Notes: generated by a model not told the origin, from the sequence alone. A DNA stretch of 34,438 bases from Salimicrobium flavidum (GCF_900156645.1 NZ_FTOC01000014.1:1-34438); one strand, 5' to 3'. Shown: positions 1 through 6,920, numbered from the stretch's first letter. Program-made: numbers and translations.

Positions 1-681
1 AACTTCGGAACCCGGAAAATCAAGCATGAGCTTCAAACAGAAGGGCGCAAGGTCTCTCGTCGTCGCATCGGTCGCATCATGAAAGAGCAGGGGCTGGTGT
101 CCAAGTATACCGTCGCCCAGTTCAAACCGATGAAAAGCACGTGCAACGAGTCGGATCAGGGGAACACGTTGAATCGTCACTTTGACCAGAATCAGGCTCG
201 CAGGGTTGTCGTCAGTGACCTGACGTATGTGCGTGTAGGCACCAAATGGAACTACATCTGTGCCATCCTCGACTTGTATAACCGGGAAATCATCGGCTAC
301 AGTGCCGGTGCTAAAAAAGATGCAGCTCTTGTCCAGAAAGCGTTCGCTTCCATCGAGGGAGACTTGAGGGACATTCACCTCTTTCATACCGACAGAGGCA
401 ACGAGTTTAAAAACCAGGCCATCGAAGAATTACTTGAAACCTTTGATATTGATCGTTCCCTGAGTGAAAAAGGATGCCCTTATGATAATGCCGTTGCCGA
501 AGCTACATATAAGGTACTGAAAACAGAATTCATCTATGGGGAAACATTCGAGAACCTTAAGGAGTTAGAGCTGGCCTTATTCGATTATGTCCACTGGTAC
601 AATAACATCCGCATTCACGGGACATTAGGCTACCTTACTCCGGCCGCTTATCGCCGGAAACACCTTAATAAAACTGTCTAG
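1..681 (+). CDS. IS3-family transposase OrfB (DDE integrase core), 5' truncated by window edge
   Basis: The reading frame is open from base 1, so the true start lies outside the window. The first residues (NFGTRKIKHELQTEGRKVSR) match the HTH_21 segment preceding the integrase core of IS150-group OrfB proteins. The rve/DDE core follows, with the first Asp in VVVSDLTYV, the second in LFHTDRGNEF, and the Glu in NAVAEATYKVLKTEF about 35 residues later. The C-terminal HWYNNIRIHGTLGYLTPAAY block is the classic end of the family. All catalytic residues visible here are intact, so this copy may be active if the missing 5' part is whole. A homologous tail is encoded by the inverted copy at the right end of the window. 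Confidence 0.93.
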   Translation, partial: NFGTRKIKHELQTEGRKVSRRRIGRIMKEQGLVSKYTVAQFKPMKSTCNESDQGNTLNRHFDQNQARRVVVSDLTYVRVGTKWNYICAILDLYNREIIGYSAGAKKDAALVQKAFASIEGDLRDIHLFHTDRGNEFKNQAIEELLETFDIDRSLSEKGCPYDNAVAEATYKVLKTEFIYGETFENLKELELALFDYVHWYNNIRIHGTLGYLTPAAYRRKHLNKTV

Positions 682-699
682 TTTTGTGTTGACAATCCA
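1..699 (+). mobile_element. IS3-family insertion sequence, left copy, 5' part outside window
   Basis: The right end of the element is placed at 699 because the sequence here and the reverse complement of the right-hand copy (34268-34438) agree up to and including GTTGACAATCCA and then diverge. The end reads 5'-TG...CA-3' as expected for IS3-family termini. The element carries the transposase 3' part and a terminal TTGACA hexamer (689-694) that could serve as an outward -35 box. The left end and any target duplication are outside the window. Confidence 0.85.
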
Positions 700-731
700 G
701 TATTAGCATTGATTGCCTGGAGGTACTATTC

Positions 732-851
732 ATGAGTGATGCGCCTGTCCTGGGTGTACCGCAAATTTTAGAAGGTATTGCTTATACTCACGACTCCCTC
801 TTAAATGGTATGGATGGAATTCAGCCATTCTATGCTGAAGTGACTATCTAA
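732..851 (+). CDS. Small ORF of 39 aa directly downstream of the IS, unknown function
   Basis: A GGAGGT ribosome binding site at 720-725 stands 6 nt before the ATG, which is a good start signal for so small a frame. The product starts MSDAPVLGVPQILEGIAY and ends FYAEVTI; it has no signal peptide, membrane segment or cysteine. An imperfect hairpin (865-891) follows the stop. I do not recognise the family. The IS right end lies only 33 bp upstream, so the native promoter may have been displaced. It could be an intact small gene or the edge of a larger gene removed by the insertion. Confidence 0.35.
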   Translation: MSDAPVLGVPQILEGIAYTHDSLLNGMDGIQPFYAEVTI

Positions 852-864
852 ACTTGGTTCAAAG

Positions 865-891
865 ATACCTTCTCTAGCTTTAGAAAGGTAT
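865..891 (+). terminator. Hairpin after the 39-aa ORF, weak terminator
   Basis: ATACCTT (865-871) and TCTA (873-876) pair with TAGA (881-884) and AAGGTAT (885-891) across a GCTT loop, with one bulged C. The tail is only TTATTAT, so termination would be inefficient. It may instead be a processing or regulatory hairpin. Confidence 0.35.
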
Positions 892-900
892 TATTATAGA

Positions 901-993
901 ATGGGCTTAACTACTGGAGGCGGGGACATCGTAACTTTGAAAAAGGAAGGTGGAGCATGGAAACTCCACAATGTGAGAATGTATAGATATTAA
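901..993 (+). CDS. Possible 30-aa ORF, unknown
   Basis: ATG at 901 opens a 30-codon frame beginning MGLTTGGGDIVTLKKEGG and ending KLHNVRMYRY. The only upstream Shine-Dalgarno-like sequence is AAAGG at 884-888, 12 nt away, so translation is doubtful. The glycine-rich start and the alternating hydrophobic/basic end read like a fragment of a beta-rich protein. It may be debris of a gene disrupted with the neighbouring IS insertion. Confidence 0.18.
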   Translation: MGLTTGGGDIVTLKKEGGAWKLHNVRMYRY

Positions 994-1090
994 AATCATG
1001 CATTTGAAATGGTCCGTCACATGTCCACGTACAGAGATTCCCGTAAAAGGCATGGAGGCGGCCCGGTTTTGAAGATTGGAGGGTTCTTTG

Positions 1091-1381
1091 ATGGCGGAAA
1101 ATAGCAGATCAATAAGTGGTTATGGAGGTCTTTATGAAGTAACAGAATCAGGCAGAATCATTTCTTTAAGGGCAGATCGTCCACTGGCTAGATGTAATGA
1201 TGAATACGGTTTCCATATTGTTAGACTGCACAATTCTAATGGAGGACATACAAATTGCAATGTGTTTGACCTGTGGAAAGAGGCATATCCTGAAAAAGTT
1301 CATTCAGAATTTAAAGGTGCATTGAAGGTCAAATATGGAAAAGGCTGCAGGAGGTTGAAGGGGGAGGTTTTGAAACAGTAG
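1091..1381 (+). CDS. NUMOD4-domain protein, 96 aa, no HNH nuclease domain
   Basis: The ATG at 1091 is preferred over an in-frame TTG at 1076 because GGAGGG (1078-1083) sits 7 nt before it. Residues about 4-45 (SISGYGGLYEVTESGRIISL, then NDEYGFHIVRLHNSNGGHTN) follow the NUMOD4 pattern, a DNA-binding module usually fused to HNH homing or phage endonucleases, followed by the usual GY/F-x-x-V-x-L strand and a VFDLWKEAYPE helix. No HNH motif follows; the last 30 residues are lysine/glycine-rich. This could be a stand-alone phage-type DNA-binding protein or the remnant of an HNH endonuclease. A terminator follows. Confidence 0.72.
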   Translation: MAENSRSISGYGGLYEVTESGRIISLRADRPLARCNDEYGFHIVRLHNSNGGHTNCNVFDLWKEAYPEKVHSEFKGALKVKYGKGCRRLKGEVLKQ

Positions 1382-1409
1382 AAAAATTAAAGGGAAGGAA
1401 AGAAGTTTT

Positions 1410-1438
1410 AAGCATCTGTCTTTTGGATGGGTGCTTTT
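1410..1438 (+). terminator. Rho-independent terminator after NUMOD4 gene
   Basis: AAGCATC (1410-1416) pairs imperfectly with GGGTGCTT (1429-1436), followed by TTTT. Position 30 nt after the stop codon fits. Confidence 0.5.
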
Positions 1439-1478
1439 CGTGTGGCTGAAAACTGAAGGTGATCTCAGGGTTTTTGTA

Positions 1479-1615
1479 GTGTTCAGCGAACTGTTCCGGG
1501 GCTTGAGCACCTTATATTTTTATGAATTGGGGTGTTCGTAAGGGGGACGGGTGGCTGAACACGTCATAAAATCATTTTATACTGTGCTCAGTAAACAACT
1601 ACGACGCTGAACACC
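1479..1615. repeat. Triple-hairpin intergenic repeat, copy R1
   Basis: Three successive palindromic units start at 1479, 1532 and 1584 (period 53 and 52 nt). Arms: GTGTTCA 1479-1485 with TGAGCAC 1504-1510; GTGTTC 1532-1537 with GAACAC 1557-1562; GTGCTCAG 1584-1591 with CTGAACAC 1607-1614 (one mismatch). AT-rich linkers of about 21 nt separate the units. The sequence aligns along its whole length with R2 (4722-4856) and R3 (16016-16148). The rest of the 1382-1778 gap holds a terminator and the promoter region of the receptor gene. Confidence 0.85.
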
Positions 1616-1778
1616 GCCATTCGCAATGAAAGAATAACGATTATTTCTATTCATTATGTTCAGGAATCGGATGAGGTCCAGAGATTTGGTCGAGAATACC
1701 ATCCAACTATTGTAAAATCCACTAGGAAAAGCTAAGATGAATATAACGCTTTCATGATTTGGAATAGGGGTGGGGGAT

Positions 1779-3065
1779 ATGGAAATCGGAACCAGGCTTC
1801 GCTTCATAAGGAAGAAGAAGAACATGACATTAGCGGAACTCGCTGAGGGAATCATTTCTGTTTCTTACCTGTCCAAAATAGAAAAGAACGCCAACATCCC
1901 GGATCAGGAAGTGATCTCCTTATTATTCGATAAACTTGATACCCCTGCTCCTAAGCAACTTGATTCCAGTACGCTGGAGTACCTGGAAGAATGGTACAAA
2001 AGAATGGTGGAGAAAGATACGGAGCGTATGAACGTGATGTTCGAGGAGCTTTCCGGAGTCATTTCAGGAAATGAGGTGGAACCTTATATCCGCTTTGAAA
2101 TCTACTCCGTGAAGTATTATCTTATGAGGGGCGAGATCGATCAGGCCGGAGAGAGTATAGGAAACATTGTTGCGTATGAAGATACACTCACCGTCCGCAA
2201 CTATTTCTACTATCATCGTTTCAAAGCTCTTTATCACTACATTCTCCAGGATTTCCAAAAGGCTCTGCAAAGTGTGGAAAAAGCGGAAGCAGCCCTCCCT
2301 GCCCTTCTGATCGAAGAGTGGGACCTGGCAGATTTTCGTTACTTCAAAGGTCTGATCGACAGCAGACTGAGAAAAACGACGAACTGTATCTTTTCGGTAA
2401 TCAAAGCTCTGGAGTATTATAATGCGAAGTATCAATATGAAAGGGCGGCGGAATGCCATCTTCTCCTCGGGATTTCCTATGAAAGGATTCACGAGTATGA
2501 AAAAGCGGAGGAGAGCTTTTTGCTGGCGGATAAATTAGCCCGGCTGCTTGATAATACATACATCAAAGGGCTGGTGACCCATAATCTCGGTTACCTTTAT
2601 TCCCTGCAGAATGATTATCAGAAGGCGATGAATTATTATCTTGCGAGCATTGAATATAAGAAAGAGAGGCCGACAGAGGTCACCTATACGTTGAACACGA
2701 TGTACTGCATCATCATCGAGAATTACAACGCCGGGTATGCGGACGAATGCAAGAAGTGGATCGAGGAAGGATTCCGCCTTCTTGATCAGTATCCCGAGGA
2801 TTATCCCCGGGAGTACTATTACCACCTGCATATCTATCAGTATCTGATCGCTCACCCCCGCGGGGAGGATACAGCAGCTTTCATCGAAGAAGAAGCCCTT
2901 CCCTATTTCAAGGAAAAGAACCATAGTGAATCGATCGTAAAATATGCTTATATTTTAGGGAAGCATTTCGGGAAGCTATACAAATACAAAAAAGCGAACC
3001 ACTATTACGAAGTATCCCTTCGTACTATTAAACATAATCATCATTTAGGAGGAATTATTTTATGA
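1779..3065 (+). CDS. NprR/PlcR-type (RRNPP) peptide receptor and transcriptional regulator
   Basis: This 428-residue protein starts with an XRE-type helix-turn-helix (about residues 3-57: IGTRLRFIRKKKNMTLAELA, then SVSYLSKIEKN) followed to the end by tetratricopeptide-like helical repeats, for example ERAAECHLLLGISYERIHEY and GLVTHNLGYLYSLQNDYQKA. This is the RRNPP architecture; the length matches NprR (about 423 aa) better than PlcR (about 285 aa). Such cytoplasmic regulators bind a re-imported oligopeptide in the TPR groove and then change DNA binding. ATG 1779 is chosen because of the GGGGTGGGGG run just before it; an in-frame GTG at 1770 lies inside that run. The stop codon overlaps the start of a peptide-precursor gene by 4 nt (ATGA), the classic receptor/pheromone cassette. 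It could also be a dual regulator/phosphatase-type protein like NprR. Confidence 0.9.
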   Translation: MEIGTRLRFIRKKKNMTLAELAEGIISVSYLSKIEKNANIPDQEVISLLFDKLDTPAPKQLDSSTLEYLEEWYKRMVEKDTERMNVMFEELSGVISGNEVEPYIRFEIYSVKYYLMRGEIDQAGESIGNIVAYEDTLTVRNYFYYHRFKALYHYILQDFQKALQSVEKAEAALPALLIEEWDLADFRYFKGLIDSRLRKTTNCIFSVIKALEYYNAKYQYERAAECHLLLGISYERIHEYEKAEESFLLADKLARLLDNTYIKGLVTHNLGYLYSLQNDYQKAMNYYLASIEYKKERPTEVTYTLNTMYCIIIENYNAGYADECKKWIEEGFRLLDQYPEDYPREYYYHLHIYQYLIAHPRGEDTAAFIEEEALPYFKEKNHSESIVKYAYILGKHFGKLYKYKKANHYYEVSLRTIKHNHHLGGIIL

Positions 3066-3220
3066 AGAAGTTTCTACTCGTAACCGTAACAGTTCTCTCG
3101 CTGACCGTAGTCGCAGGAATCGGTACAGGTGCAGGGACGGCAGGGGAAGACCATCCTCGTCCAGACGTACAGCTTTATGCCGGAGAGGACCACCCTCGTC
3201 CGGACGTCACATTTTCCTGA
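3062..3220 (+). CDS. Secreted signalling-peptide precursor with two pheromone repeats (NprX-like), 52 aa
   Basis: The start ATG (3062) overlaps the receptor stop and has GGAGG at 3047-3051, spaced 10 nt. The product has a typical signal peptide: MKKFLLVTVTVLSLTVVAG, with Lys2-Lys3 then a hydrophobic core to about residue 20. The mature part contains AGEDHPRPDV twice in tandem, at residues 27-36 and 40-49, separated by QLY. The core RPDV resembles KPDI of the known Bacillus thuringiensis NprX heptapeptide SKPDIVG, which fits the NprR-like neighbour. After Sec export and proteolysis each precursor could release two copies of the signal. Processing boundaries cannot be read from sequence; second copy ends VTFS at the C-terminus. 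A strong terminator follows, so receptor and peptide form a two-gene operon. Confidence 0.88.
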   Translation: MKKFLLVTVTVLSLTVVAGIGTGAGTAGEDHPRPDVQLYAGEDHPRPDVTFS

Positions 3221-3235
3221 ACAATCGTGTGATGG

Positions 3236-3269
3236 TGATACCTGTACTGCAGGTATCATCTTTTTTTAT
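3236..3269 (+). terminator. Rho-independent terminator of the receptor/peptide operon
   Basis: TGATACCTG (3236-3244) pairs perfectly with CAGGTATCA (3250-3258), followed by TCTTTTTTTATT. It lies 15 nt after the peptide stop. Confidence 0.9.
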
Positions 3270-3270
3270 T

Positions 3271-3306
3271 AGAAAAGCCCCTGGCGACTGTGGTGTGCCA
3301 GGGGCT
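3271..3306 (-). terminator. Rho-independent terminator of the subtilase gene
   Basis: Perfect 10-bp stem AGCCCCTGGC (3276-3285) / GCCAGGGGCT (3297-3306). On the minus strand the stem is followed by TTTTCT, 12 nt after the protease stop codon. It stands back to back with the terminator of the convergent operon. Confidence 0.88.
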
Positions 3307-3317
3307 GATGCTATTTA

Positions 3318-4511
3318 TTAATAAGTGACTGCTTCATACGAATCGATCAGTCCATGTTCATAATAGTAGCCTGTACCGTAAATAGGTTCCGCTGTCTGCT
3401 CGATTGCCGTACGGATCTCTGAGTTGCTCCGACCCTGCGACGCGAGCAGTCCGGCAAGTCCCGCTACGTGAGGGGAAGCCATGGACGTGCCGGAAAGACT
3501 GGCGTAGCTTCCATTCTGTACAGTGGATACGATATCAACTCCTGGGGCTGTCACATCGACCCAGGACCCATAGTTGGAAAAGGAAGCGATGTTATTATTC
3601 GAATCGACCGCACCGACGGCGATGGCATTGTCATAAGACGCCGGTTCGAACGTGGTGGAGACGCCGTCGTTCCCGGCAGCGGCAATAACGACAGATCCTT
3701 GGTTCCAGGCGTAGTCGACAGCATCCTCAAGCGTCTGCGTGTCACAGTCGCATCCAAGGGACAGGTTGATCACTTCCGCCCCTGTATCCGCAGAATAACG
3801 GATTGCATCAGCGATGTCGTTCAGAGATCCGCTTCCATCCGCGTCCAGGGCCCGTACGGCGAGAATGTTCGTATCAGGAGCCATCCCTGCGACACCGGTG
3901 GCGTTATCCGTCTCGGCTGCAGCCGATCCTGCTACGTGCGTCCCGTGTCCATTACGGTCATCGGGATTATTGTCGTTTTGGACGAAGTCGTAGCCGAGAA
4001 GCGTTTTATCATCGAGATCAGGATGGTCATGATCGACACCCGTATCAATGACGGCAATCTCCTGAGTATCGGTGCCCGTCGTCACGTCCCAGGCGGAAGG
4101 AGTGCTCGTGTTCTGCGGTCCGTATTGATAGCCGTAATACGTATCGTCCGGAGTCGCAGTCGCTTCGAACGTGTAGTTACGTTCTGCATATTCGACGTTC
4201 GGGTTCCGGTTCAGTGCTTTCAGAACGGCATCGACGTTTCCTACTTCGAGCACCTTCAGTTTTGTATCGACGACGTCACTATGATCATCGACGACTTTCG
4301 CTCCCATGCTCTTCTTGGCATTTTCTGATAAAGCTTTGCCGGGCTTCAGCGTGACGACGATTTCACCTTTTTGAGGTTTACCCGTATCTTTCTGCTGAAC
4401 CTCTGTCTTGTTTGCGTCATCACTCACGGAAGACGCAAAGGCCTGGCTGGAAACGGGAACGATAGTCAACGTGGCTGCTAGGGACAGAGTGGCAAGTTTC
4501 TTGAATTTCAA
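3318..4511 (-). CDS. Secreted subtilisin/thermitase-like serine protease (peptidase S8 with I9-type propeptide)
   Basis: The 397-aa preproprotein has a signal peptide (residues 1 to about 27, ending SSQAFA), an inhibitor-type propeptide (about 48-115, KGEIVVTLKPG to NPNVEYAERNY) and an S8 catalytic domain (about 120-397). The triad is Asp156 (AVIDTGVD), His189 (NGHGTHVAG) and Ser343 (GTSMASPHVAG), with oxyanion Asn281 (AAAGNDG). The domain start DDTYYGYQYGPQNTSTPSAWD is thermitase-like. Acidic residues dominate, as in proteases of salt-tolerant Bacillaceae. The start is a TTG with GGAGGA 9 nt upstream on the minus strand. It converges on the NprR-like receptor/peptide operon; NprR activates an extracellular protease gene in B. 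cereus, so this protease is a plausible but unproven target. Confidence 0.95.
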   Translation of the reverse strand: MKFKKLATLSLAATLTIVPVSSQAFASSVSDDANKTEVQQKDTGKPQKGEIVVTLKPGKALSENAKKSMGAKVVDDHSDVVDTKLKVLEVGNVDAVLKALNRNPNVEYAERNYTFEATATPDDTYYGYQYGPQNTSTPSAWDVTTGTDTQEIAVIDTGVDHDHPDLDDKTLLGYDFVQNDNNPDDRNGHGTHVAGSAAAETDNATGVAGMAPDTNILAVRALDADGSGSLNDIADAIRYSADTGAEVINLSLGCDCDTQTLEDAVDYAWNQGSVVIAAAGNDGVSTTFEPASYDNAIAVGAVDSNNNIASFSNYGSWVDVTAPGVDIVSTVQNGSYASLSGTSMASPHVAGLAGLLASQGRSNSEIRTAIEQTAEPIYGTGYYYEHGLIDSYEAVTY

Positions 4512-4721
4512 AATAAGATTCCTCCTTTATAAAGATATACTGTATGTATTCTGAAATTTGGGAGGAATACCTGCATATCAGGGGTTGGGAAACATGGGGG
4601 AAAAAAGCGGAATGATACGCATTTTTTTGAACAGTTTTCCCAATGTGCTGGAAATGCTGGAATGGCGGGGTAAGTCCAGGAATGTCGCGATAGTCATTTA
4701 AGGTTTTTGGAATGTTGTTCC

Positions 4722-4856
4722 GTGTTCAGCGAGCTTTCCTGGGGTGAGCACCTTATATATTTGTGAATTGGGGTGTTCGGAAGCTGGATCGGTGGCTGAG
4801 CACATCATACCATTATTTTGTACCGTGCTCAGACGAAACTTTATCTTCTGAACACC
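4722..4856. repeat. Triple-hairpin intergenic repeat, copy R2
   Basis: Units start at 4722, 4773 and 4825 (period 51 and 52 nt). Arms: GTGTTCA 4722-4728 with TGAGCAC 4745-4751; GTGTTC 4773-4778 with GAGCAC 4798-4803; GTGCTCAG 4825-4832 with CTGAACAC 4848-4855. It matches R1 through the linkers as well (CCTTATAT, then GTGAATTGGGGTGTTCG). The remainder of the 4512-5072 gap holds the protease promoter side and a palindrome at 4993. Confidence 0.85.
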
Positions 4857-4992
4857 GAATAAATGTATTTAAAGAGTCTCTAGTACTAGGGTTTTGACTC
4901 GACATGCTACCAGCAAAGCTTACGAAGGCAGACACTACGTAATAGCAACTCTGGACCATTTTGTTAAGCAGGGGGCTTGTATTGATGCAAAC

Positions 4993-5006
4993 ATTACAAC
5001 TGTAAT
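4993..5006. promoter_or_regulatory. 14-bp perfect palindrome ATTACAACTGTAAT upstream of alkD
   Basis: The site lies 67 bp before the alkD start and just upstream of a possible -10 hexamer (TAAAAT, 5014-5019). Its core TACAACTGTA has the TACA-N2-TGTA form of CopY/BlaI/MecI-family operators. No such regulator is encoded in the window, so the assignment is inference only. Confidence 0.45.
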
Positions 5007-5072
5007 TTTATGTTAAAATGCATTGAAGGATGCTTGCAAAATCAAGAAGATTAAATGAGAGTAGGGCGAAAT

Positions 5073-5750
5073 ATGAATGATCCGATACATCCATACGTAA
5101 CAGAACTTAAAAATGTCTATTCAAAACACACAGATTCTCAATTTGCCGCCTGGTCTGAAAATTATTTGAGAAATCAATTCGATTTTTTAGGTGTTCGTGC
5201 GCCTATCCGCAGAAAGTTGACTAAACAATTCATAAAAGAAAATGGATTACCTCAACAAGATGAAAGGAAAGACGTCATCTTCACGCTCTGGAATCTTCCA
5301 GAGAGAGAATACCAGCACGCAGCTCTTGATATACTCACCAAGGAAAAGAAGAACCTGACCGGCGACGATATGCCATGGATATCGAGTTTAATCGTGAAGA
5401 AGTCATGGTGGGATACGGTGGATGTCCTTTCTCCTCATATCGTGGGGTATCTATTTTCTAAGAATAGCGAACTTATTGATCTCCATGCTGATAAATGGAT
5501 TGAAGACGCCAATATCTGGTTACAGCGATCGGCGATATTGTATCAATTATTTTATAAAGAGGAGACGGATGAAGAGTGCCTGTTCAGATATATCGTGAGG
5601 CGGGAAATCAGCGAGGAATTTTTTGTGCAAAAAGCGATAGGATGGGCACTGCGTCAATATGCAAAAACCCGTCCGGAGAACGTGAAATCTTTTGTTGCTA
5701 ATAATGACCTGAAACCGCTTAGTAGACGGGAAGCTCTCAAGCATCTGTAA
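5073..5750 (+). CDS. alkD: DNA alkylation repair glycosylase AlkD
   Basis: The 225-residue protein is built of HEAT-like helical repeats and matches Bacillus cereus AlkD along its length (PLPEREYQ-type, KSWWDTVD, NIWLQRSAILYQL, KAIGWALRQYAKT, LSRREALKH). AlkD excises bulky or cationic alkylated bases without base flipping. The residues known to be functional in B. cereus AlkD (W109, D113, R148, W187) correspond here to W113, D117, R152 and W191, a constant offset of 4. ATG 5073 (MNDPIHPYV) is preferred over ATG 5055: AGGG lies 6 nt upstream and the protein then begins like the family. The usual last dozen residues are absent; the protein stops at EALKHL. It appears monocistronic, between two repeat copies. 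Confidence 0.95.
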   Translation: MNDPIHPYVTELKNVYSKHTDSQFAAWSENYLRNQFDFLGVRAPIRRKLTKQFIKENGLPQQDERKDVIFTLWNLPEREYQHAALDILTKEKKNLTGDDMPWISSLIVKKSWWDTVDVLSPHIVGYLFSKNSELIDLHADKWIEDANIWLQRSAILYQLFYKEETDEECLFRYIVRREISEEFFVQKAIGWALRQYAKTRPENVKSFVANNDLKPLSRREALKHL

Positions 5751-5775
5751 GAGTAGAGTGTAATCTGAAAGTGAT

Positions 5776-5905
5776 TTGGGTTTTCCAGAGAGTTTTACTG
5801 GGGGATGAATTCAACGATTCTTATTTTTCGTTGGGTGCGGAAGCCGGATGGACAAATGAATACAATGAATAGCATTTCGCGTAGCGTTCAATGGATGAAA
5901 TCGCT
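5776..5905. repeat. Triple-hairpin repeat family, diverged copy R5
   Basis: The stretch aligns with R4 (7854-7990), for instance GAATACAATGAATAGCATTTCG against GAATTCAATGAATAGTAGC and a shared AGCCGGATGGA/AACCGGGTGGA block. Hairpin arms are mostly eroded. Unit positions near 5780, 5833 and 5886 keep the 52-nt spacing. Confidence 0.5.
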
Positions 5906-5925
5906 AAATCAAGGGAGTGTAGGGA

Positions 5926-6390
5926 ATGCCGATAATGAATTCTAAGCAGTTAACTAAGGATCCATTCGTTATGGATGAAGATACTGTAAATGAGATAGTT
6001 GCCGAGTATCTGAAGAGGAATGGATTTGAAAACGTCAGCTTCCTGACCGGCAAACAAACAGGAGTTGACGTGCAAGGTGAGAAAGAAGATTGGAACGTGC
6101 TTGTAGAATCAAAAGGATCACAGGCAAATGATCATGAGGGAGAAACAGTTTTTGATGGAGGGCAAATAAAAACCCATACTTATATGCAAGTATGCAAACT
6201 GATGGAGTTAAGAGAAGAATCAAACCCATCAAATATTATGGTGATGGCTAACCCGGACATTCCTCGCATTAGAAAAAGAGTTAAAGCTATAGAATCATCG
6301 ATAAAAGAATTAGACATCGTACAATTCTGGGTGAAGGAAAACAGGGATGTGGAAGTTATTCTTCCAGTTGATTTTGGTTTTCTCTTCTAA
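5926..6390 (+). CDS. PD-(D/E)XK nuclease-fold protein of unknown role, 154 aa
   Basis: I do not recognise a named family, but the layout fits a small restriction-endonuclease-like fold: an N-terminal helix (TVNEIVAEYLKRNGFENV), then GVDVQGEK with Asp48 and NVLVESKGSQ with Glu61-x-Lys63, giving the D...ExK active-site signature. A helix and a strand (SNIMVMANPDIPRI) follow, and the end is hydrophobic (VILPVDFGFLF). There is no signal peptide. Two purine-rich blocks (AGGGAG and AGGG) precede the ATG. The gene stands alone between repeat R5 and a decayed small gene. Role could be DNA binding or cleavage, or a defence remnant; nothing nearby decides. A second protein of this general type is at 9884-10345. 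Confidence 0.6.
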   Translation: MPIMNSKQLTKDPFVMDEDTVNEIVAEYLKRNGFENVSFLTGKQTGVDVQGEKEDWNVLVESKGSQANDHEGETVFDGGQIKTHTYMQVCKLMELREESNPSNIMVMANPDIPRIRKRVKAIESSIKELDIVQFWVKENRDVEVILPVDFGFLF

Positions 6391-6618
6391 CCCCCACGGC
6401 TAGATCGAATAATGAAAAATTGTATAAATATGCCGAGAGGAAAGAGGATATCCAAGGTGTAATCCTAGAATTCACAATCATTTCGTGGGAATTACCTAGG
6501 AATCGATATGTAGTGTTCTATCCAGTTTTTATAAAACGCTTCATTTTCGAATGGAAAATTCGTTGATTACCTTGCGTTTCTGTAAATAATAAAGGAATTC
6601 TGAGAATACGTTAATTTA

Positions 6619-6822
6619 ATGAGGATGGTCTTTAAAATGAAGAGTGTGCCATTGACAGAAGAAATAGTCATGTCCCTTTCTAAATGGTTTTAGACGACTG
6701 TAACACCAAGTGGTCCAACACACAGACTTCGTGGCTTTAATGAAGCAAGTTCTGAACTGCATGCCATGCTTGAAGAGCGTTATGGATCTGAAAGTGAAAA
6801 AGAAACCTCGGAGGATATCTAA
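6619..6822 (+). pseudogene. Small gene interrupted by an in-frame amber codon
   Basis: From ATG 6619 the frame reads MRMVFKMKSVPLTEEIVMSL up to TAG at 6691-6693, then continues open in the same frame (TTVTPSGPTHRLRGFNEASS and onward) for 42 more codons to TAA at 6820-6822. One C-to-T change (CAG to TAG) would account for the break; the restored protein would have 67 residues with a very acidic tail (EERYGSESEKETSEDI). I do not recognise the family. No good ribosome binding site is visible before the ATG. The preceding 6391-6618 stretch holds only a doubtful 48-codon frame (from TTG 6420) without a ribosome binding site. Confidence 0.4.
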
Positions 6823-6835
6823 CCCTCCTCCGAGG
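6806..6835 (+). terminator. Perfect 9-bp hairpin spanning the stop codon of the decayed small gene
   Basis: CCTCGGAGG (6806-6814) pairs with CCTCCGAGG (6827-6835), enclosing the TAA stop in its loop. There is no T-run after it, so it may be a weak terminator or an mRNA-stabilising structure. Confidence 0.45.
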
Positions 6836-6862
6836 GTCACCCTACTGTTTTACACAAACTTA

Positions 6863-6889
6863 TTGACGGTACCGACGGTGTGTTATAAT
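6863..6889 (+). promoter_or_regulatory. Sigma-A-type promoter for the GNAT-like gene
   Basis: TTGACG (6863-6868) and a consensus TATAAT (6884-6889) are separated by 15 nt, slightly short. The -10 box is 31 nt before the start codon at 6921, leaving a short leader with a GGGGGAAGG ribosome binding site. Confidence 0.7.
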
Positions 6890-6920
6890 AGAAATATACA
6901 GTTATGTTAGGGGGAAGGAA

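Noticed and set aside
689-717. Outward promoter formed by the IS terminal TTGACA
   Set aside because: No acceptable -10 hexamer is found 16-18 nt downstream on the left copy; on the right copy the nearest TATGAT is 19 nt away.
1479-1615. CRISPR array
   Set aside because: Units recur at a regular 52-nt period, but there are only three per copy, the linkers between them are conserved among copies, and no cas gene is present.
3468-4328. 286-codon plus-strand open frame opposite the subtilase
   Set aside because: It is the antisense shadow of a high-quality protease gene; the product has no family pattern and an arginine-rich composition typical of such shadows.
6420-6566. 48-codon frame after the first PD-(D/E)XK gene
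   Set aside because: TTG start without ribosome binding site, no recognisable domain.
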